Source: Choanephora cucurbitarum (lineage: Eukaryota > Mucoromycota > Mucoromycetes > Mucorales > Choanephoraceae). From it: a stretch of 64,000 nucleotides of DNA. The notes beneath the pieces were generated by a model. The model did no database searches. It was not told the DNA's origin and was given only the letters and a program-made list of their open reading frames with translations. A program made the position numbers and the translations under genes. Positions 48,222-60,342 of the stretch are shown here, piece after piece; the stretch's first letter is position 1; each line of letters starts with the position of its first letter. The stretch lies in assembly GCA_025331435.1 (NCBI GenBank), contig JAIWNI010000037.1:62001-126000 (forward strand), given 5' to 3'.

Positions 48222-49829
48222 ATGCAAGTAACTCTTTCAAACAAATAACTTGTACACTCTTATTGACAAGAAAATATGGTTGTAGGAATCGTATGCTTAT
48301 GACCCTTTTAAAGTTGAAGCCAAGTAAGTTTTTCCAATAAAGGCTAATCAATTATTGACCTTGTCTATTTCAGTGGACCAACAAGTACAAATCAGATTAT
48401 GATGGGATCACCTATAGACAAACCTCGTATATTGTTGATGGGATTACAGAGGTAGACTGACTACTTTGTATTTAAAATGCAAAAGAAAAATCTAACTTTA
48501 CTGCAAAATTAGAAGTGGGAAATCAAGCATTCAACGAGTCGTCTTTGGCAAAATGCCTCCTCATGATACACTTTTGTTAGAGAGTACATCTAAAATTCAG
48601 AAAGAGGATGTCACGTAAGTCCCTATTCTGATCAAAGGGAGAAATAAGCTAGTAAAGAACTTTAGTCGCTCATTTATCGATTTCCAAGTATGGGATTTCC
48701 CTGGCCAAGTGAACTATTTTGATGATACAGCCTATGATGCAAGAGAGATCTTTGATGCTGTTGGATCCCTTGTGTTTGTGATTGATGCTCAAGACGATTA
48801 TGCCAATGCTCTATATCGACTACAGTACACCATACTCAAAGTCTATCAGGTCAATCCCGGTATTGCATTTGAAATCTTGATTCATAAAGTAGATGGTCTT
48901 TCAGATGAATACAAAGAAGGTAAAATATAACCCAGACAATCTTGTGCTGACTTGTATGGCTCAAGATGTGATATGTTTAGATATCAAGGAAGATATTGTT
49001 AAGCAAATGCAAGACTTTTTAGCAGACATTGAACAAGAAGAAACCATTCAGATTGTCTATCATTTGACTAGCATCTATGACAATTCAATTTATGAAGCAT
49101 TCAGCAAAATCATTCAAAAACTCATTCGGGAATTACCTATTTTAGAGCATTTGTTGGATATTTTAAGAGAAGTAAAGTCAAGGAGAGAGAAGGGAGTTTG
49201 TCATTTGGCTGACAAATTCATACTAGAATTCTGGTGTTGAAAAAGCCTATTTGTTCGATACGTTGACAAAGATATATATAGCCACAGATAGTACACCCGT
49301 AGAAATGGAGACCTATGAGCTGTGCTCAGATATGGTAGATGTTGTGTTAGACATTGAATGTATTTATGGGTAAACACATTTAATAACAAGATACTAGAGA
49401 ATTGGCATTGATATCTATATAGGCCTCAAAGTGGATTAGAGTCGTTGAATGATAACACAAGGAATGAATATGATGATGACGATGCTGCTACAGTGAGAGA
49501 TTTAGAAGTAGGATCAAGAGAAGAAGAGATACCAACACCTTTTATGAATGTCAATTCAGTTACTGATGGTTCTAGTATCATTAAGCTAAACAATGGTGAT
49601 GTCTTGTATATGAGAGAAATCAATAGGTAGTTTTAAGATGCCACATAAAGAAAAAAAGACCTGTCTATCTAATCACTTTTCAATAAGTTTGCTAGCACTT
49701 ATCTGTATGATAAAAAGTGATAATTTCAAGAAATATGGTCTTTTGAATTATAACTTTCAACGTTTTACAGAGGCTGTTATAGATCTTTTCAAATTCTCTC
49801 AAGAAAGAGGACAAAGAAACGAAATCTAG
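48222..49829 (+). CDS. GTR2: Rag GTPase (RagC/D type), Gtr2
   Basis: Nine exons (48222-48227, 48286-48323, 48374-48451, 48513-48614, 48666-48919, 48981-49171, 49227-49369, 49423-49626, 49688-49829) give 385 residues. Gtr2 pairs with Gtr1 on the vacuole or lysosome and signals amino-acid sufficiency to TORC1. Visible are the P-loop (GLQRSGKSS, residues 38-46), the switch region with WDFPGQ, and the NKxD-like HKVDGLS. The roadblock-type C-terminal domain ends with [17 protein letters not shown] and [11 protein letters not shown]. Exons 3-9 are certain. The first exon, two codons ATG CAA, is my best solution: the acceptor at 48285 needs a phase-0 partner. Another ATG four bases upstream is out of frame. 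If wrong, translation could start at Met 48399. Confidence 0.93.
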
Positions 49830-49938
49830 TTCAATCCTACACCATGACTTTTGTGATACAAGCTGATATCATTCAAGCTTAAATGTAATAAAAAAAGAAA
49901 AGAAAAAGAAAGCTTTAAAAGGTGTTCATTGTTTATCG

Positions 49939-51616
49939 TTAAGGGAAAAAGCTATGAATTAAATTTGGGTAATTTTTTAAGTGGGGATGATAAGATCGAG
50001 TGATTGAAGTTGTCAAGACTTGGTCCCCATCTTGACACAGAGTAGACAGACAGCTTGATTCTGAGTTATCATCTGCAGAAGAGTATGACTGTAGCATGGG
50101 TGAATCTGCTTTTGATTCAGACAAGAACCGCTCAATCTCTTCTCTCCGACTCTCTATGTATTCTTTTGTTTGTTGAGCAATGGGTATTCTCTCTTTCTGT
50201 AGTTGAGCACATAACTGAGTCAGCTGTCGATGTACTCGATAGGCACTTGGGCGTTTTGTTGGATCTGTCTGAAGGCATGCTGCATAGATATCTTCCCATT
50301 CTTGAAGGATGCCCGGGATAGGTTCGATACGATAGACAGCTGGGTCGACCAAGACATGGTTCGGGAAGGTGACACGAGAAATCAGTTGCCAAAGAACAAC
50401 ACCAAGGGCATACATATCAGCTGCGGCGCTGAGCCCGGTGGATGCCACTTCAGGTGCCACATAAGGCCATCGACCAGCCAGCCTGTTCTGTTGTTGATCT
50501 CGGTTACGGTGAAGAAAGGTATTATCAATCAACTCGCCCATATAGTCAGCATTTGTCAGCAAGACATTGCGTGGGTGTATATTGCCATGAATATAGCTCC
50601 AATGAAGATCCTTCACATCTTTTGTGATACTGAGTGCAAGTTGACATGGTTTGAGGTAGTCTGTTGGTATTTCCTTTTCTATATGGCTTTCTAGATTACC
50701 GAATTTGGCTTTCATCATCACGAGCATAAGTTGACTGCATCCCGACTCTTCATCTATATGAACAGTGAGGCCGAGTGTATGAACAGCATAGGTAAGAAAC
50801 TTGGTCTCTATACTACACTATAATAACAAGACAGTCAATCTCAAAATAAAGGAGAAGTTATTGCCTTTTTTTACCTTTTGTGTAGGATCGGCAGTTAACC
50901 CTTTGAGAAAAACTTGATCCCAACGTTCTGGAACTTGGTCATGAATTCGATAAGGCGGTACAAATGTGGCGAGAAAAGAAGGAGCCAAGTCACCCATATT
51001 CCTATCCTGTCGTATCTTGTCTTTAAACCAACAAGGTGGAAAGAGTGGCATCATACTCAACCGAAAAGTGCCCTTTAATGTCAGCCATCGATTGGATTGA
51101 TTCCATTCGCCAATAGACTGACATATATCAGAAAACAGTTGGTAGTGATCTGGGTGCATATTGTATCGATGTCGAATGCGATTTAACCAAGGCTGAATAT
51201 AGGCTAACTTGAATGACTGTTCTTTTCGCTGGGGAATGTCTTCGATACCTTGTTCTGTCCAATTCCACATGTGCTCAACTGAGAATACTACACTCCATTT
51301 CTGATACCATTGATCTGCTATATCCCATACCTTTCATTATTTACTTTTATTTTTTAGGGAGAGGGTTACCATTGATATGTTTGGTACTTACATATCTACC
51401 AAATCTAGGATGCATTTCCCATTGTGCTCTTTTGTCATTTTCGAATCGGTGATAAGCTTCTTGTATTGTTCTATAAGGCGGTATAAATTCATTTGTAGGT
51501 ATAGTTGAAGCGAAATCTTCCATGTCAAATAATGCTGGGTTGCTATTCACTAGTGGAATTGCATAGTCTTTATAAAAATATTTATCAGGTTCCAAGAGAA
51601 ATTGTGCTTCTGACAT
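49939..51616 (-). CDS. Probable pseudokinase
   Basis: Three exons (51392-51616, 50875-51330, 49939-50817) give 519 residues. The C-terminal half has a protein-kinase fold: a helical lobe with HGNIHPRNVLL where HRDxKxxN is expected, LIDNTF where DFG is expected, then WPYVAPEV, MYALGVVLWQLIS and a KRPSAYRV ending. The catalytic-loop Asp is Asn306 and the DFG Phe and Gly are Asn and Thr, so phosphotransfer is unlikely. No Gly-rich loop is evident. The N-terminal 220 residues are Trp-rich and unlike known regulatory domains. The tail after the kinase fold is acidic and Ser-rich. It is probably a scaffold or allosteric partner; the partner is unknown. The gene converges with GTR2 (109 nt between stop codons). 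Confidence 0.82.
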
Positions 51617-51884
51617 ATTACATAGTTATTATAAGAGACATGTAGAAAAGAAGAAGAAAAAAAGAGAGGGAAAATCAATAATGTTTATTTTTTTTTATTT
51701 TATTTTCAGAAAAAAGAAAAAGACTCAGAATCTAGATTCCCTTTTTAAAAAAGTGAATGCATTTGACATGTACCTGACCAGAAAGGTCATTTATTATATA
51801 TATGAAAAACGTGAATTAATCTCTTTTGCCTGCACCTATGTATTTTCTGTATCAAATCGCCTGTTCACAAAATCAGCATTTTCT

Positions 51885-52099
51885 TCATTTATTACCTTCA
51901 GCACCCTCTCGAATTTCCTGCAAGAACAGTCTCAATCTATTTCTTAACTTGGTGACTAACTTGTCTTCATCTTTATCGGGTGCACCAAGTTGGTCCAATA
52001 GATATTCAGCTTCATCAATATCTCTTTGGTGAAATTAGAAATACAGTGCTTTAGCGAAACACGCTAATTTACTTACAAAACAAGTGTGCCTCTGTTCAT
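51885..52099 (-). CDS. Small 53-residue protein, unknown function
   Basis: Two exons (52077-52099 and 51885-52023) joined by a 53-nt GT...AG intron give 53 residues starting MNRGTLVLDIDEAEYLLDQL. The product is highly charged and mostly helical by appearance (DKDEDKLVTKLRNRLRLFL), ending IREGAEGNK. The composition and the splice that extends the frame exactly to a Met argue for a real gene, though a chance match is possible. I do not recognise it. It lies between the pseudokinase gene, which starts 269 nt downstream on the same strand, and the M28-like gene on the other strand. Confidence 0.5.
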
Positions 52100-52918
52100 A
52101 GTTTAGTGCGTCAAAAAAAATGAAAAAAAAGTAAAAATAAACAGAAAAAGCTTTAATTGGAAATATGGAAAAAAATATTTTTTTTCACTGATGATGAAAA
52201 TGATGACATCGGTTTTATTTACACTTCATTATTTAGCATGAACAAAGAAAACAATCACTACATCTAAAATAGTATCATACTCGTGTTTCTTGTCATAAGT
52301 AAGCTTTTCTTTGCATAAATAAAGAAGAAAAGCGATAAATAAGCAAACCAATCAAGCTCATCATCTGATAAATGAGTTGTTGCAGAAAACAAAAAGAATA
52401 ACTGACAGCAGACTGAGCCATACCAAGAGTGAAGAAATCGATAGGAACACAATGCAGGTTTTCTTAAAAAGGCAAGTAAGGGTGAACTCAATCAAAGAGG
52501 CTAAATCTCAGCTACCAGCAAAAATAAAGATAGAAAAGGGGACCACCAATCGCTTAAAGGGCAATTCTTTTTTTTAAGCTTAGAAGACAGACATAACAGG
52601 ATTTATTTCTTGTATGACCTTGTACAGATACTATAAACAATAGAATGCTTACTGAGTATAATTACTACTGTTTAGAGTACTCTGTTTCATAGTAATCCAT
52701 AGAATGTTATGTTGCATATACCTTACTTCTTGTTTATATCACACCACCTTCTTTTCTAGAGCGTTTAGTGTTTGTATACTGTTTACTGTTTACACATTAC
52801 TTTTTTAATTTAATAGAAATCGAAAAGCAAACAGTTGAAACTCTCTTTTTTTTCAATGGTTATATAAAGGGCCAGCCTATTTTCGCGTTCCCGTTTTATT
52901 TTATTTGATGTGCTTACA
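52100..52918. other. Spacer upstream of the M28-like gene
   Basis: 819 nt, AT-rich. It contains the promoter of the M28-like gene, including the listed TATA box. Short frames here show no motifs. Confidence 0.55.
52861..52870 (+). promoter_or_regulatory. TATA box of the M28-like gene
   Basis: TATATAAAGG lies 58 nt before the ATG at 52919 and is one of the best core-promoter matches in the window. Confidence 0.6.
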
Positions 52919-55487
52919 ATGAGCAATCGAAAACAAACTAGTGAGTTGTTACCATCATCAGGTCAAAAAGGATATCAAACATGCTCCATCTCATCTCCAA
53001 ATGAAACCTCCGCTTGGGCCCGTTCTGATGCATTCACCCATTCTCATTATCAGCGTCAGTATCACAAGGCAAAGCCGAGACCCAGCTCCCTTCGTATTTG
53101 CTTAAGCTCTGTCTTCCTTACCTTGGTCTTCATGTTTGGTGTACGTACCCTTTTTACCTCTCAAAATGGACAGATTGGTAAGGATAGAGAAATAATGAAA
53201 AAAAGAAAAAGATATAACTTTGTTTTCTATAGCAGGAACTGAGGTTTTATCCAGTGCACCAAGTCCCTATGATATCGTCAAGGAACTCCCTTCATCACAA
53301 TCGATTCGTGAGTTGTTTGTTCATTACTCAAAGAAATCTCAGCTAGCAGGAACAGAAGAAGTCTTTGGTTTGACAGAATGGACAAGAGACCAATTCACTC
53401 AATTCGGATTAAGTGATGCAGCCATTGAAACGTATTACCCTGTTCTTAATTATCCACTGGAACGCAAGTTATCAATAGTAAATGGATCACAGGATTTGCT
53501 GTACAATGCTACGTTAAGAGAAACAGATGATGATGTATTACCTACCTTTCATGGTAAAATACATAAGAGCTTATTCTTATTTCGTATCCTTAACCTTCTT
53601 TTATAATAGCTTATTCTGCAGATGGAAATGTCACGGGCCCTATTGTCTATGTTCATTATGGTCGTCTAGAAGATTTTGTTTGGCTTTCATCTCAACCAAA
53701 TATCACTCTTCAGGGTAGCATTGCCTTGATGCGACATGGCCAAATTCCAGGTAGTATCAAGATACAACATGCTGAGCAGTTTGGATGCATCGGAGCTCTT
53801 GTCTACACAGACCCTGCAGATACTGACCTACCTACATTGGTTCATCGCGAATCGGTTGCCTATGCTCATCATCACCCAGGAGACCCATTCTCACCAGGAT
53901 TTGCTTCTACCAAGGCCAACGAAAGTGACATAGGTCAAAACACAACTATACCAAGCATTCCTTCACTGCCTATTTCATGGTCCGATGCACTTCCCTTACT
54001 TCGTACCACTCAAGGTTTAGGTTACACTCATGCCTTGTGGATTGGAGGCTCACAGTTGGTCGGCTATTACACTGGTCCAAGCCAAGCACTTGTTCAGCTG
54101 GTCAATATCAACAAGATGGAAAAGAAACCTATTATGAATGTGGTAGCGCGTATTCCTGGTCTCGAAGAATCAGACCAAACGATTATTGTTGGTAAACAAA
54201 AACGTTTTACACATGACAACCTTTCGTTAAACAAACAAACAAATAGGTGCACATCGAGATGCATGGGGTCGAAGTGCTGCAGATCCATCTTCAGGATCCG
54301 CTATTTTGGTAAGAAACCCACATGATGTCCTTTCCCTCTTTACCTAAACCTTGATTCCTATAGCTTGAACTTGCTCGTGTGTTTGGTGTTTTACTTGAAA
54401 AAGGCTGGAGACCAAGACGCTCAATCCAGTTTATCAGCTGGGATGCAACTGAATATGGAAATGTGGGCTCAACTGAATGGGTAGAAGATCATATTGATTG
54501 GCTCAAAGATCACGGTGTTGCCTATTTGGATGTAAGTCATGCTGCTGTCACTGGACCACATTTCTCTGCTCAGGCGTCACCTATGCTTCAAGGCCTTCTA
54601 GAAGAGATCACATCAACCGTGGTCGATCCACGTACCAGCCAATCTGTGTATGATGCATGGGCAAATCATGAATCCAGCAAAAATTCAAGCTTGCCTTTAG
54701 CTCAATTGATCAGTACTTGGCAAGATGCTGTTGCCTTCTATCAAATGGCCGGTGTTTCCTCTCTTTCTATCTCCTTTTCGGGTGAGAAATACGATGTTGG
54801 CCATAGTATGTTTGATAGGTATGTTATAGATACAATAAGATAGCTTTCATGTTTCTTATGAATGTTCATACTAGTATCGCATGGATGGAACGGTTTGGCG
54901 ACCCAACCTTTGAATACCATCAAACATTAGTCAAGATATGGGCTTTATTGACTATGCGACTCTCAAGTGACATGATACTGCCTCTAGACCCTCTAGATTA
55001 CCCATTGACTATCATCAAGTATCTGGAACACTTACTCTACCAACAAGCACACACAAATGATCAAGATTTACCCTCTCTCTATGAAGCATTAACTGAACTT
55101 CAAAAGACAGCCATCAAATTCAATCGAAAGGTTCAAAAGATAAAGAACAAGCTAGAGCAATTTGATGAGTCTGGACATCACCACAAGAAGAGAAAGAAGT
55201 TGAACAAGAAGATCCAAAAGTTAAACAGTCGCCTAGTCAAGTTTGAAAGAAACTTTGTGAACAATCAAGGACTTTTGGCCAATCGACCTTGGTACAAACA
55301 TGCTATCTTTGGGCCCTTGGCAGAGACAGGAGAAACTCAGGTGTTTCCTAGCTTAGTTGAGGCTACAGAAGAGATGGTTGAACGTGAACAAGTCTTGGTG
55401 GATATTCTGCGTAATGCCAAAGCCATTCTTGCTAAAGGTCATTCTGAAAAAAGTCATGATCTGTTGGATACTATCGAACTTTTTTAA
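52919..55487 (+). CDS. M28/glutamate carboxypeptidase II-like membrane protein, probably inactive
   Basis: Six exons (52919-53177, 53233-53553, 53610-54191, 54247-54308, 54364-54818, 54875-55487) give 763 residues. This is a type II membrane protein: cytosolic tail, TM at about 58-78, then PA, M28 peptidase and helical dimerisation domains as in GCPII, Vps70 and transferrin receptor. Zinc ligands His390, Asp400, Glu438 and His555 are recognisable, with the same spacing as GCPII 377/387/425. The general-base Glu (424 in GCPII) is Thr437 in WDATEYG, and the Asp ligand (453) is Ser466. Hydrolysis is therefore doubtful; a receptor or sorting role like transferrin receptor or Tre1 is an alternative. 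The dimerisation region has a Lys-rich insert. Intron 1 ends in a tandem TAGCAG acceptor. The gene converges with FEN1 (61 nt between stop codons). Confidence 0.9.
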
Positions 55488-55548
55488 AAGTAAAATAGCG
55501 AGTGTATATTTAAAAGTCCAAAAGATATTAAAAAACATATTTTATCGT

Positions 55549-56914
55549 TTATTTCTTTCTTCCTCTCTTTGAAGCAGCACCCTTCTTTGGAGTGTCATTA
55601 GCAGATCGTTTGCTATCAACCTATAGAAAAAAAACTTTTCTTTAGAGACATGAGACTGGATTATTGTATTCAACATGTACCTTTTTAGGAGGAGAAGAGG
55701 TGGGGACAGCCTTGAAGAAATCTTGAACGCGAGTTTGTGTTGCTTTCTTTAGATTTTTGGCAAGTTTTTCACAACCCTTTCTGATACGATCCTCACTAGT
55801 AATAAAGTAAATTCCTTTTTCGGGATGTTTCAAATGATTCTATACATACGCAAATCCTTTCTTTTTCACCATAAATTCAACGACAGCTTCAACATCGGGT
55901 TCGTTCCAAGTAAGCTTGAGAACAAAAGGTTAATATCCATGATGGCTGAAGCATAGTGCACTCACCTCAATCTCTGATCCTGGTGTCACTTCAGGCGTCA
56001 CAAACAATTCACGTGCTTCAGCATAATTCCAATCCTCAGGTATATTTTCCTTTAATTTGGGTGTCAAATGCTTAAGTGCTTCATCAATAGATTTGTGTTC
56101 TTTGATCAAGTTATATGCACTTTTTGGACCCACGCCTTTGATAGATTGGGTATAATCACAACCAAGCAAAATACAAAGATCGATAAACTGATAATAACAA
56201 AAAAATTAAACTTCCTGTCTAGTCTCATTCAATGCTCTACTTTACCTCGCTCATCTTTAACTCCAGACCCTCTAAAGCCTTCTCTAGGTTGACCTCATCA
56301 ATAGGCATCTTTCTAGCTTCTGAGAAAGTCAAATGACGTAGCAGAATGGGTGCTTCGAAAGTCAATGTATCCATATCTTCTGAAGCTGCTGCGTATACTT
56401 TCCCCGATTTAGCCAATTCAGCACACTGTGCCTCTGCCTCACAAGGTGCCTCCACATACGGAATACCCATCAAACGCAACAACTCCTTACACTCATTGTT
56501 ATGCACTTGAGTCACCTTGACCGTCCGTTTTGCAAAACGATTGATATCTTCAGCATTACCCACTTCAGTAGCTTCCTCCAGATTGCTCTGTGCTTCCTCT
56601 TTACGAGCCTTTCGCTTGGCAAGTTCGCCTGATTTGAGGGTAGGTGGTTTACCATCAAACACAAAGACTGGCTTGATACCATGATCGACCATACGAACTG
56701 TACGATAGAACATGCCCATCAAATGACTGGTTGTCTCACCTTCTTCGTTCTGTAAGAGTTGACCGTCTTGTTGACGCACGGCAATCATGAATTGATAGAT
56801 ACTCATGGACGCGTCGATGGCTACTTTGCGACCGAAATAGCTTTTGATTTCATGGCTCCTAATGGCTTGAGGTGCATGTTCAGCTATCAATTTGGTTAAA
56901 CCTTGGATACCCAT
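55549..56914 (-). CDS. FEN1: Flap endonuclease 1
   Basis: Five exons (56246-56914, 55966-56187, 55850-55914, 55681-55795, 55549-55620) give 380 residues, the normal length. FEN1 cleaves 5' flaps during Okazaki-fragment maturation and long-patch base-excision repair in the nucleus. The N-terminus is exact ([10 protein letters not shown]). Metal-binding acids are all present: [28 protein letters not shown] and LGCDYT. The helix-hairpin-helix ([13 protein letters not shown]) follows. A canonical PCNA-interacting box (QTRVQDFF) lies near the end, then a Lys/Arg-rich tail that should localise it to the nucleus. Small exons lie toward the 3' end. There is nothing unusual about the active site. Confidence 0.98.
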
Positions 56915-57850
56915 TGTGATTTAAGGAAAAAAAAAGCCGAGAGAGAAAGAGAGATCAAAGATTAATTTTTTTCCTTTCTTTTAAATGCAGTCCTCACACA
57001 TCGGTCACAATCTATTTGACAGCCGTATTTCTTCATGAACCGTATATTCTATAAAGGAAAAGAATGGAAGCATGAATATCCATGATTGAGTAGGCTATCA
57101 ATGCAAACAGCCATTGACATTGGACTCGACAGCATATATAATGTCTTGCTTTTCTAAGCATTAAAAAGTAAAAGAGAGTGTTGATAAAGCCATTCTACAT
57201 CTTCCCATGATATGTCAAAAAAACAGAGGCGGATTTATTCGCGTATAGCACTTTATTGAAATTAGAGTTACTTTGGCAAAAGTAAATTTGGTCGCGACAT
57301 TGGTCAATTCAACCTTGTTTCGAATTATCCCCTCTTAAAAACTACCTTTGATCCCTTCTCTCTCTTATGTCTTTATAGACAAGTAGGATCCGAGGACATA
57401 ATTGCTAAGCCTCCATCAAAAGAAATTTTACAGTTTGGAATTATTTTTTTATTATTCATTATAAAAAATAAGCTCGAAAGGAAATCAGCCCTTGTCTCGG
57501 ATAGAATCCAAAAGTCTATGATGATGAAAATAAGATGAGTTATCTTGTTATATTGTCAAATATGAAAATATAAGAAAAGAAAAAGGGGCTCAGTGTAACT
57601 ATGACTATAAAAAAACTAACATTACACCCGGCCAACCAAAACGGTGGCCAAAATAAGTGTTATAGCTTTACGGATTTGTTGTCATCAACACCCCTCTATC
57701 TTCCTTTCTTTGTATAACAAAGCACTTAATACATACCGATTCTTTCAATACTAAAGTAAAGAGGAAAAAGAAAAAAGAGAGAAAAAAAATTTTACTCGAG
57801 CATGTCAATTTATAAGAAAGTGTCGAAAAAAAATTTATGTGACCTCTTTT
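56915..57850. other. Spacer between FEN1 and the ABCD transporter
   Basis: 936 nt, AT-rich, holding the FEN1 promoter on its left and the 3' UTR of the ABCD gene on its right. No gene seen. Confidence 0.6.
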
Positions 57851-60222
57851 TTATAGTCGTAGGCTTAATTCAGTATCAATCTGAGCTAATCGTGCTTTCA
57901 ATGCATCTACTTGATCTATTTGAGTTTGAAGCATAGACAGTTCTTTCTCTACTGACTGAAGCTGTTCGCGTGTACCAATTGTTTCCCATTCCCATTGACC
58001 TTGATTGCCAGTTAAGCGTAACAAGAAACGATGGTATTTGAAAAGTGCAGGACGATGCGAAATAGTCAAAAGTGCTATGCTCAAGAGTCAATGATCAGGA
58101 TATATTCTAAGGAGATTACCATGACTTACTGATTCCCATATCCTTTGCATGTGAGTACATGAGCCCTTCAACATCCGTAGACACTGCACTGGTACATTCA
58201 TCCAATACAGCAAATTTGGGATGATGATAGAACAATCGAGCCATACCAATTCGTTGTTTCTCACCACCACTAAATACATCCTTCCATTCCTTTTCAGTCT
58301 CCCAACCACCTTCTCGATCAGGAATATAGGCAAGATGAACTACTTTCAAAATATCCATCAAATCTTCATCTGTGCGTCCTGATGCTCTCATCTGTTCATG
58401 TGTATGAGGATAAATCACTCTATTTTACCTAACATCAGCTTCATGCTATTCAATTTAGTCCATTGCGACTTACTGATCTCGAAGACTACCGAGACTAAGA
58501 TAAGGGCGTTGAGGAATATAGAAGATATCGCCATCTTTTGGTCTTGTCAGCTTCCCCTCTGTTTGAATGGTCAGTATACACATTTCAGTCCAAGAATGTC
58601 TACATTACCAAACACAGGCCACAATGAAGCAATCACACGGGCAACAGCTGTCTTGCCAACACCGTTCGGTCCAGTGATCAGCAGATGTTCTCCAGGTCGT
58701 ACGTGCACATTCAGATTATTGACCAACACTTCACCTACACGTTCTTGACCAGGAGCAGGTGTGACAATAGGCACATTATCAAACACAATCCCCTTTTCAC
58801 TATCAACTATCAATGTACCATGAATGTGAGTCAGGGTAAACTGCTTTGGCTTGCGAGGACCATCAAATTGGTTGTCATGGATAGCGTGTAGGACAGACAA
58901 CAGATTGTAGACACGCGAAGTATAACCAGCCAACTCGGCCAGTTCTTTGTAGGAATACATCATTCGACCGCCTGCATCAGCCAAGGACATCATCAACCGT
59001 TTGTTGGTAATAAAAGCCTTCGTTCTGACACCTACTTGTTCATTTTCCACTTTTTCAGTCTTTGCCCATTCAGGACCAAAGACAGGCACAGCACACATGA
59101 TCAGACCAAATGCACTCCAGGCATACTTGATCAAGAAATCTTCAAACATGTTGTAACTGATACGTGTCTTGTAGATAGAGTTGATATGTTTAATCAGCTT
59201 GAGATAAGCTTTGTTCAGAATGGAGTGTTCTAACTCTGACCCGTTGTAGAACCCAATCTCTTCTGCGTTGGTGATCAGACGAGCATGAGCAGCACGGAAA
59301 TCACCTTCCAGTTGAGCTTCAATGGCAGCCAGTTTTCCAAACGAAGGTGTGACAGCACGCAACAGTCTGGCAGTAATGGCATAGTTGATCATCAAGCCTA
59401 CCATACCTGTAAACCCAATCGATTTCGTTAGTTGGTAATTAAAGATGACGGTATCCAGAATAGGCTTGGCTAGATTGGAATAGAGGGAAGCGAGTGTATC
59501 ACAGAATTTGGCTATGTCTGTTGTAATGAACTGATCTGCACCACCTTGAATACGGCTGTCTAGGTTGATGGCCTTGTAGAATGTCTTTTGGTGATCCAAA
59601 TAAAGGTCATGAATGTATCTAGTTAATCGGGTTCTGAATCCAATAGACAATTTGGATTGCAAATAACGGATCTATCGTAAACATTTAGAAAACAGAGCTG
59701 ACTGTATGTATTTTTCTTTTTTTTTTTACCATACTATTGGTATAAGTGGCAGGAATGGCAATAGCAAACCAATACCCTAATCCCACTAAGAATTGTTTAC
59801 CATTTCCATTTACCTAAATATAAAGAAGAAATGAATATCATACATGAGCACTAAAGAAAAAAAAAGGATATTCTTACCAAATCCTTAACAATACGACCAT
59901 CTAACCTTGCTACCACAACACTTAAGTAGGTTCTAAGGACTAAAAAGATAGAATGAAGTACTAACAAGAGAGCTTCTTTTGTATGCCAGTGAGGGAACAG
60001 GATGGTAGCAATGGCACTCAGCTGTCTTTTGAACTCCTTGTTGACACCTACTTTCTGTGAGAAATCGATGATAGGAAACAGGCCAGCGAGGTCTTGATTG
60101 GTATCTTTATGCCTTAGATAGAACTGTTTTGTTTTATAGAGAGTGATCAAAATAGCACTGAAGAATACACTGCCACTCAAAGCCTTTGTATGAGGGCTAT
60201 TTAAGGTAGATAACATAGGCAT
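57851..60222 (-). CDS. Peroxisomal ABC half-transporter, subfamily D (ALDP/Pxa-like)
   Basis: Six exons (59878-60222, 59730-59813, 58609-59671, 58474-58558, 58130-58419, 57851-58074) give 696 residues. ABCD half-transporters dimerise in the peroxisomal membrane and import very-long- or long-chain acyl-CoA for beta-oxidation. The transmembrane domain includes the EAA-like motif [14 protein letters not shown]. The nucleotide-binding domain has Walker A GPNGVGKT (near 476), signature [13 protein letters not shown] (near 575), Walker B with LDECTSAVS (near 601) and the H-loop ISHRP. The last intron was set with its acceptor at 58075 because this gives the conserved [11 protein letters not shown] run. 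A coiled-coil C-terminus follows ([15 protein letters not shown]). Whether it matches yeast Pxa1 or Pxa2 cannot be decided here. SCAMP lies 120 nt upstream on the same strand. Confidence 0.95.
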
Positions 60223-60342
60223 TTTCTAATTATCTAAACCTAAGGAAAAAGAAAGAGAAAGAGAGAGAGTTAAATTCACATGAACCAACTATTAAAGAAA
60301 AAAAAAAGCAGGATATGTGATTATTTTTATTTGCATGTGATT

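Noticed and set aside
58075..58129. Alternative splice of the last ABCD intron using the donor TCATG|GTAATC with acceptor at 58080
   Set aside because: It is in frame but inserts residues before the conserved ISHRP block; the chosen sites give the family-typical spacing.
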